From contig JBJXFI010000383.1 in NCBI GenBank assembly GCA_046154695.1, forward strand, positions 1-11,694: a stretch of 11,694 bases of DNA, written 5' to 3'. This DNA is from DALYLB01 sp046154695. Its GTDB lineage: Bacteria; Acidobacteriota; Blastocatellia; RBC074. Shown here piece by piece: positions 8,898 to 11,694 of the stretch. The notes under the pieces were generated by a model that was not told the origin of the DNA, did not search any database, and was given only the letters and a program-made list of their open reading frames with translations. Both the position numbers and the translations under genes were made by a program. The first letter of the stretch is position 1, and the number at the start of each line of letters is the position of its first letter.

Positions 8898-8926
8898 TTG
8901 AGAATGAAAACTCTTTTTGCTAGCAT
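8898..8926 (+). promoter_or_regulatory. Sigma-70-type promoter for the kinase-like / NtrC genes
   Basis: -35 TTGAGA (8898-8903; 5 of 6), an exactly 17-base spacer, and -10 TAGCAT (8921-8926; 4 of 6) preceded by TGC, an extended -10. Transcription would start near 8933. This rules out the earliest in-frame TTG codon (8898), which lies in the -35, as the kinase start. It leaves a leader of about 110 bases. Confidence 0.6.
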
Positions 8927-8997
8927 ACCCGGGCTTAATCGTCCGGTGCGTCGAGATCCGCGCCAAGGGGCGAAATCTTCAATCGAGAGATGGTCTG

Positions 8998-9048
8998 ATG
9001 GGCGATTCCCCTGCCGCTGCCCATTCCGTCGGGCAACACCTGCAATGA
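8998..9048 (+). CDS. Possible 16-codon leader peptide before the kinase-like gene
   Basis: ATG at 8998 opens a frame reading MGDSPAAAHSVGQHLQ. Its TGA (9046-9048) overlaps the kinase ATG (9045-9047) as ATGA. A GAGAG at 8985-8989 sits eight bases before it as a weak ribosome site. A 6-bp hairpin, ATGGGC (8998-9003) with GCCCAT (9019-9024), would cover its start. It may couple or gate translation of the kinase-like gene. An open frame this short is easily produced by chance. Confidence 0.25.
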   Translation: MGDSPAAAHSVGQHLQ

Positions 9049-9734
9049 TCGAAAAGTCCGTGAACCAGGAAGAAGACGAAGCCATGCTCCGAGAGACGGG
9101 CCGGCTGACCTCGCGGCTGATTCATGATTTCAAGAATCAGCTCGGCGGAATGAAGCTCTACGCCACCTATTTGAAGAAGCGGTTTGCGGACAATGTCGAG
9201 GGCGTCGAGGTCGCGGAGAAGATCCTTCAGGGATTGAATGATATGGCGGAGCAGGCCGCGTGGGTGAGCAAGCTGACCCGGCCGATCGAGGTCCGCCGCG
9301 AGAGCGGGGATCTCGGGCAGTTCATCGAGATGGTCCTGAGCAGCCTGAAACCGCAGGCGGCGGCGAAAGCGGTGGCGATCGCGCTGGAGACCGCGGGCGA
9401 ACCGATGGGATTTCGCTTCGACCTGCAGCAGATGCAGGCCGCGTTGAGCTCGATTTTGATGCGGGCCATCGAGGTCTCTCCGGCCGGGAGCGAGATTCGG
9501 GTGCGATTGGCCCGGGAAGGGGAAACAATTCTGATTGTGATTCCGGATGCGGGCGAGACGCCGGATGCGGAAGGGCTTCGCGGGTTCTTCGATTTTCTGA
9601 CCCAGGAGCGGCTCAATCGGACCTCGCTCGGCCTGGCCTTCGCGAAACGCGTTCTCGAACTGCACGGGGGCGAGATCGCGGCGCGCGCCGGCGCGCCGGC
9701 GGGGACGATGGTCGAAATCCGGCTGCGGAATTAA
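9045..9734 (+). CDS. Soluble histidine-kinase-like protein with degenerate ATP-binding motifs
   Basis: 229 residues from the ATG at 9045 (a start at 9084, with a better AGGA upstream, is also possible). There is no membrane segment and no sensor domain. A dimerisation/phosphoacceptor helix carries LIHDFKNQLGG with H27 intact, and a GHKL-type ATPase-like domain follows. In that domain the N box reads SSILMRAIEVSP, so the usual Mg2+-binding Asn is R140. The G1 box is DAGET (D168 and G170 kept, the second Gly is T172). The G2 box is RTSLGLAFA in place of GTGLGL. ATP binding may be weak or lost, while the His could still take phosphate from elsewhere. It heads the NtrC gene and is divergent from the receiver gene. 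It resembles stripped-down NtrB-type kinases. Membership of the superfamily is firm; activity is not. Confidence 0.85.
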   Translation: MIEKSVNQEEDEAMLRETGRLTSRLIHDFKNQLGGMKLYATYLKKRFADNVEGVEVAEKILQGLNDMAEQAAWVSKLTRPIEVRRESGDLGQFIEMVLSSLKPQAAAKAVAIALETAGEPMGFRFDLQQMQAALSSILMRAIEVSPAGSEIRVRLAREGETILIVIPDAGETPDAEGLRGFFDFLTQERLNRTSLGLAFAKRVLELHGGEIAARAGAPAGTMVEIRLRN

Positions 9735-9793
9735 CGGGAAGTATCGGCGGACGGCCCCTCCGCTTCGTGTTCTGACGGCAATATCATTTTGGG

Positions 9794-9806
9794 AAGAGGG
9801 TTCCTC

Positions 9807-9808
<2 letters not shown>
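9794..9808 (+). promoter_or_regulatory. Hairpin covering the ribosome site and start codon of the NtrC-type gene
   Basis: AAGAGG (9794-9799), loop GTT and CCTCTT (9803-9808) form a perfect 6-bp stem. Its left arm contains the Shine-Dalgarno GAGG, and its right arm runs through the first two bases of the TTG start (9807-9809). If it forms, it would lower initiation unless melted or bypassed by coupled ribosomes from the kinase-like gene 72 bases upstream. That 72-base spacer otherwise shows no clear promoter or terminator. Confidence 0.35.
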
Positions 9809-11207
<1,399 letters not shown>

Positions 11208-11209
11208 TG

Positions 11210-11694
11210 ATGCATTGCAACGGGATTCCACACTTCGTGATCACGCGCGAACCTCTCGCGACGGGGATCGCGGCGGCATGGCTGGGGATGTGTCTCTGCC
11301 TGCTTGCGTCGCCCGGCGCTTCGCAGGCCAGGGCGCCGCGGACGAAAGGGCGCGCGCCGGTTCGAGCGGCCGCGCCGCCGAAGCCTGCCTGGCAGGTCAC
11401 GGAGCGCGAGGTGATCGCCGTGCAGCTTGGCCTGATCCGCCTCCGCTATCTCGCCAACAGCCCGTCGGGAAAGGTCGATCGTCAAACGCGCAGGGCGCTG
11501 CAGGCTTATCAGGCCGACAAACGCTTGCCGGTGACGGGCGAGATCGATCGCGCGACCTATCAGAGCTTCAAGCTTCCGTATCCCGCCACCGGGCGCGAAG
11601 GCGCATCCTTCAGCGGAAAGAAAGGATACCTCACCGCGCGCCAGGCGCCGCCTCCGCCTGCCGGCAACGCCGCCGCCCGCGCGACCGCCGCCCG
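11210..11694 (+). CDS. Exported peptidoglycan-binding-domain protein (5' part; runs off the window)
   Basis: The ATG at 11210 has AAGGA (11200-11204) five bases upstream and lies two bases after the NtrC stop, so the genes are probably co-transcribed. The 161 visible residues begin with a signal peptide or anchor: a charged start, a hydrophobic core at about 17-33 (ATGIAAAWLGMCLCLLA) and a likely cleavage near ASQA-RA (37-42). A proline/arginine linker follows (41-62), then a PG_binding_1-type domain at about 66-122 (EREVIAVQLGLIRLRYL, the SGKVDRQTRRALQAYQADK stretch, PVTGEIDRATYQSF). A low-complexity Pro/Ala stretch runs to the edge. It should act in the periplasm at the cell wall. Any catalytic domain would lie beyond the window. 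Confidence 0.85.
   Translation, partial: MHCNGIPHFVITREPLATGIAAAWLGMCLCLLASPGASQARAPRTKGRAPVRAAAPPKPAWQVTEREVIAVQLGLIRLRYLANSPSGKVDRQTRRALQAYQADKRLPVTGEIDRATYQSFKLPYPATGREGASFSGKKGYLTARQAPPPPAGNAAARATAA

Overview
The window is 11.7 kb of GC-rich bacterial chromosome carrying ten recognisable protein genes, plus a gene tail at the left edge. Protein style points tentatively to Acidobacteriota, perhaps a Blastocatellia-like lineage. The grounds are the MobB-like P-loop protein with its GHYRSCGKDPHACC motif, and short palindromic repeats of types I recall from Acidobacteriota and planctomycete genomes. This is a judgement from memory; no marker gene in the window settles it.

Left part (1-3005, + strand): an unidentified gene end overlaps a 58-residue two-helix membrane protein through ATGA. 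Then come a complete MgtE magnesium channel, a 143-residue membrane protein 18 bases later, and recO (recombination mediator). All run the same way with short gaps and may share transcripts.

Middle (3006-6852): a 226-base intergenic spacer holds two copies, in opposite orientation, of an 11-13 bp-stem palindrome. The second copy is followed by five Ts and lies three bases before the Shine-Dalgarno of ppdK (pyruvate, phosphate dikinase, 923 aa, with a lysine-rich insertion of about 40 residues). After ppdK lies a 224-bp element bounded by a perfect 22-bp inverted repeat. It ends six bases before the start codon of a MobB-like P-loop NTPase gene. That gene overlaps the next one tail to tail by 60 bp.

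Right part (6793-11694): a signalling locus built around one divergent promoter region (8859-8926). Leftward runs a stand-alone CheY-like receiver, joined by an ATGA overlap to a large polytopic GT-C/GT39-like membrane protein. Rightward runs a small soluble histidine-kinase-like protein with degraded ATP-binding motifs, then an NtrC-type sigma-54 activator, then, two bases on, the start of an exported peptidoglycan-binding protein cut by the window edge. The most interesting features are this arrangement, the eroded kinase, candidate translation-control structures at the kinase and NtrC starts, and the two repeat elements placed against the starts of metabolic genes. I see no tRNA, rRNA, CRISPR array, transposase or phage gene.
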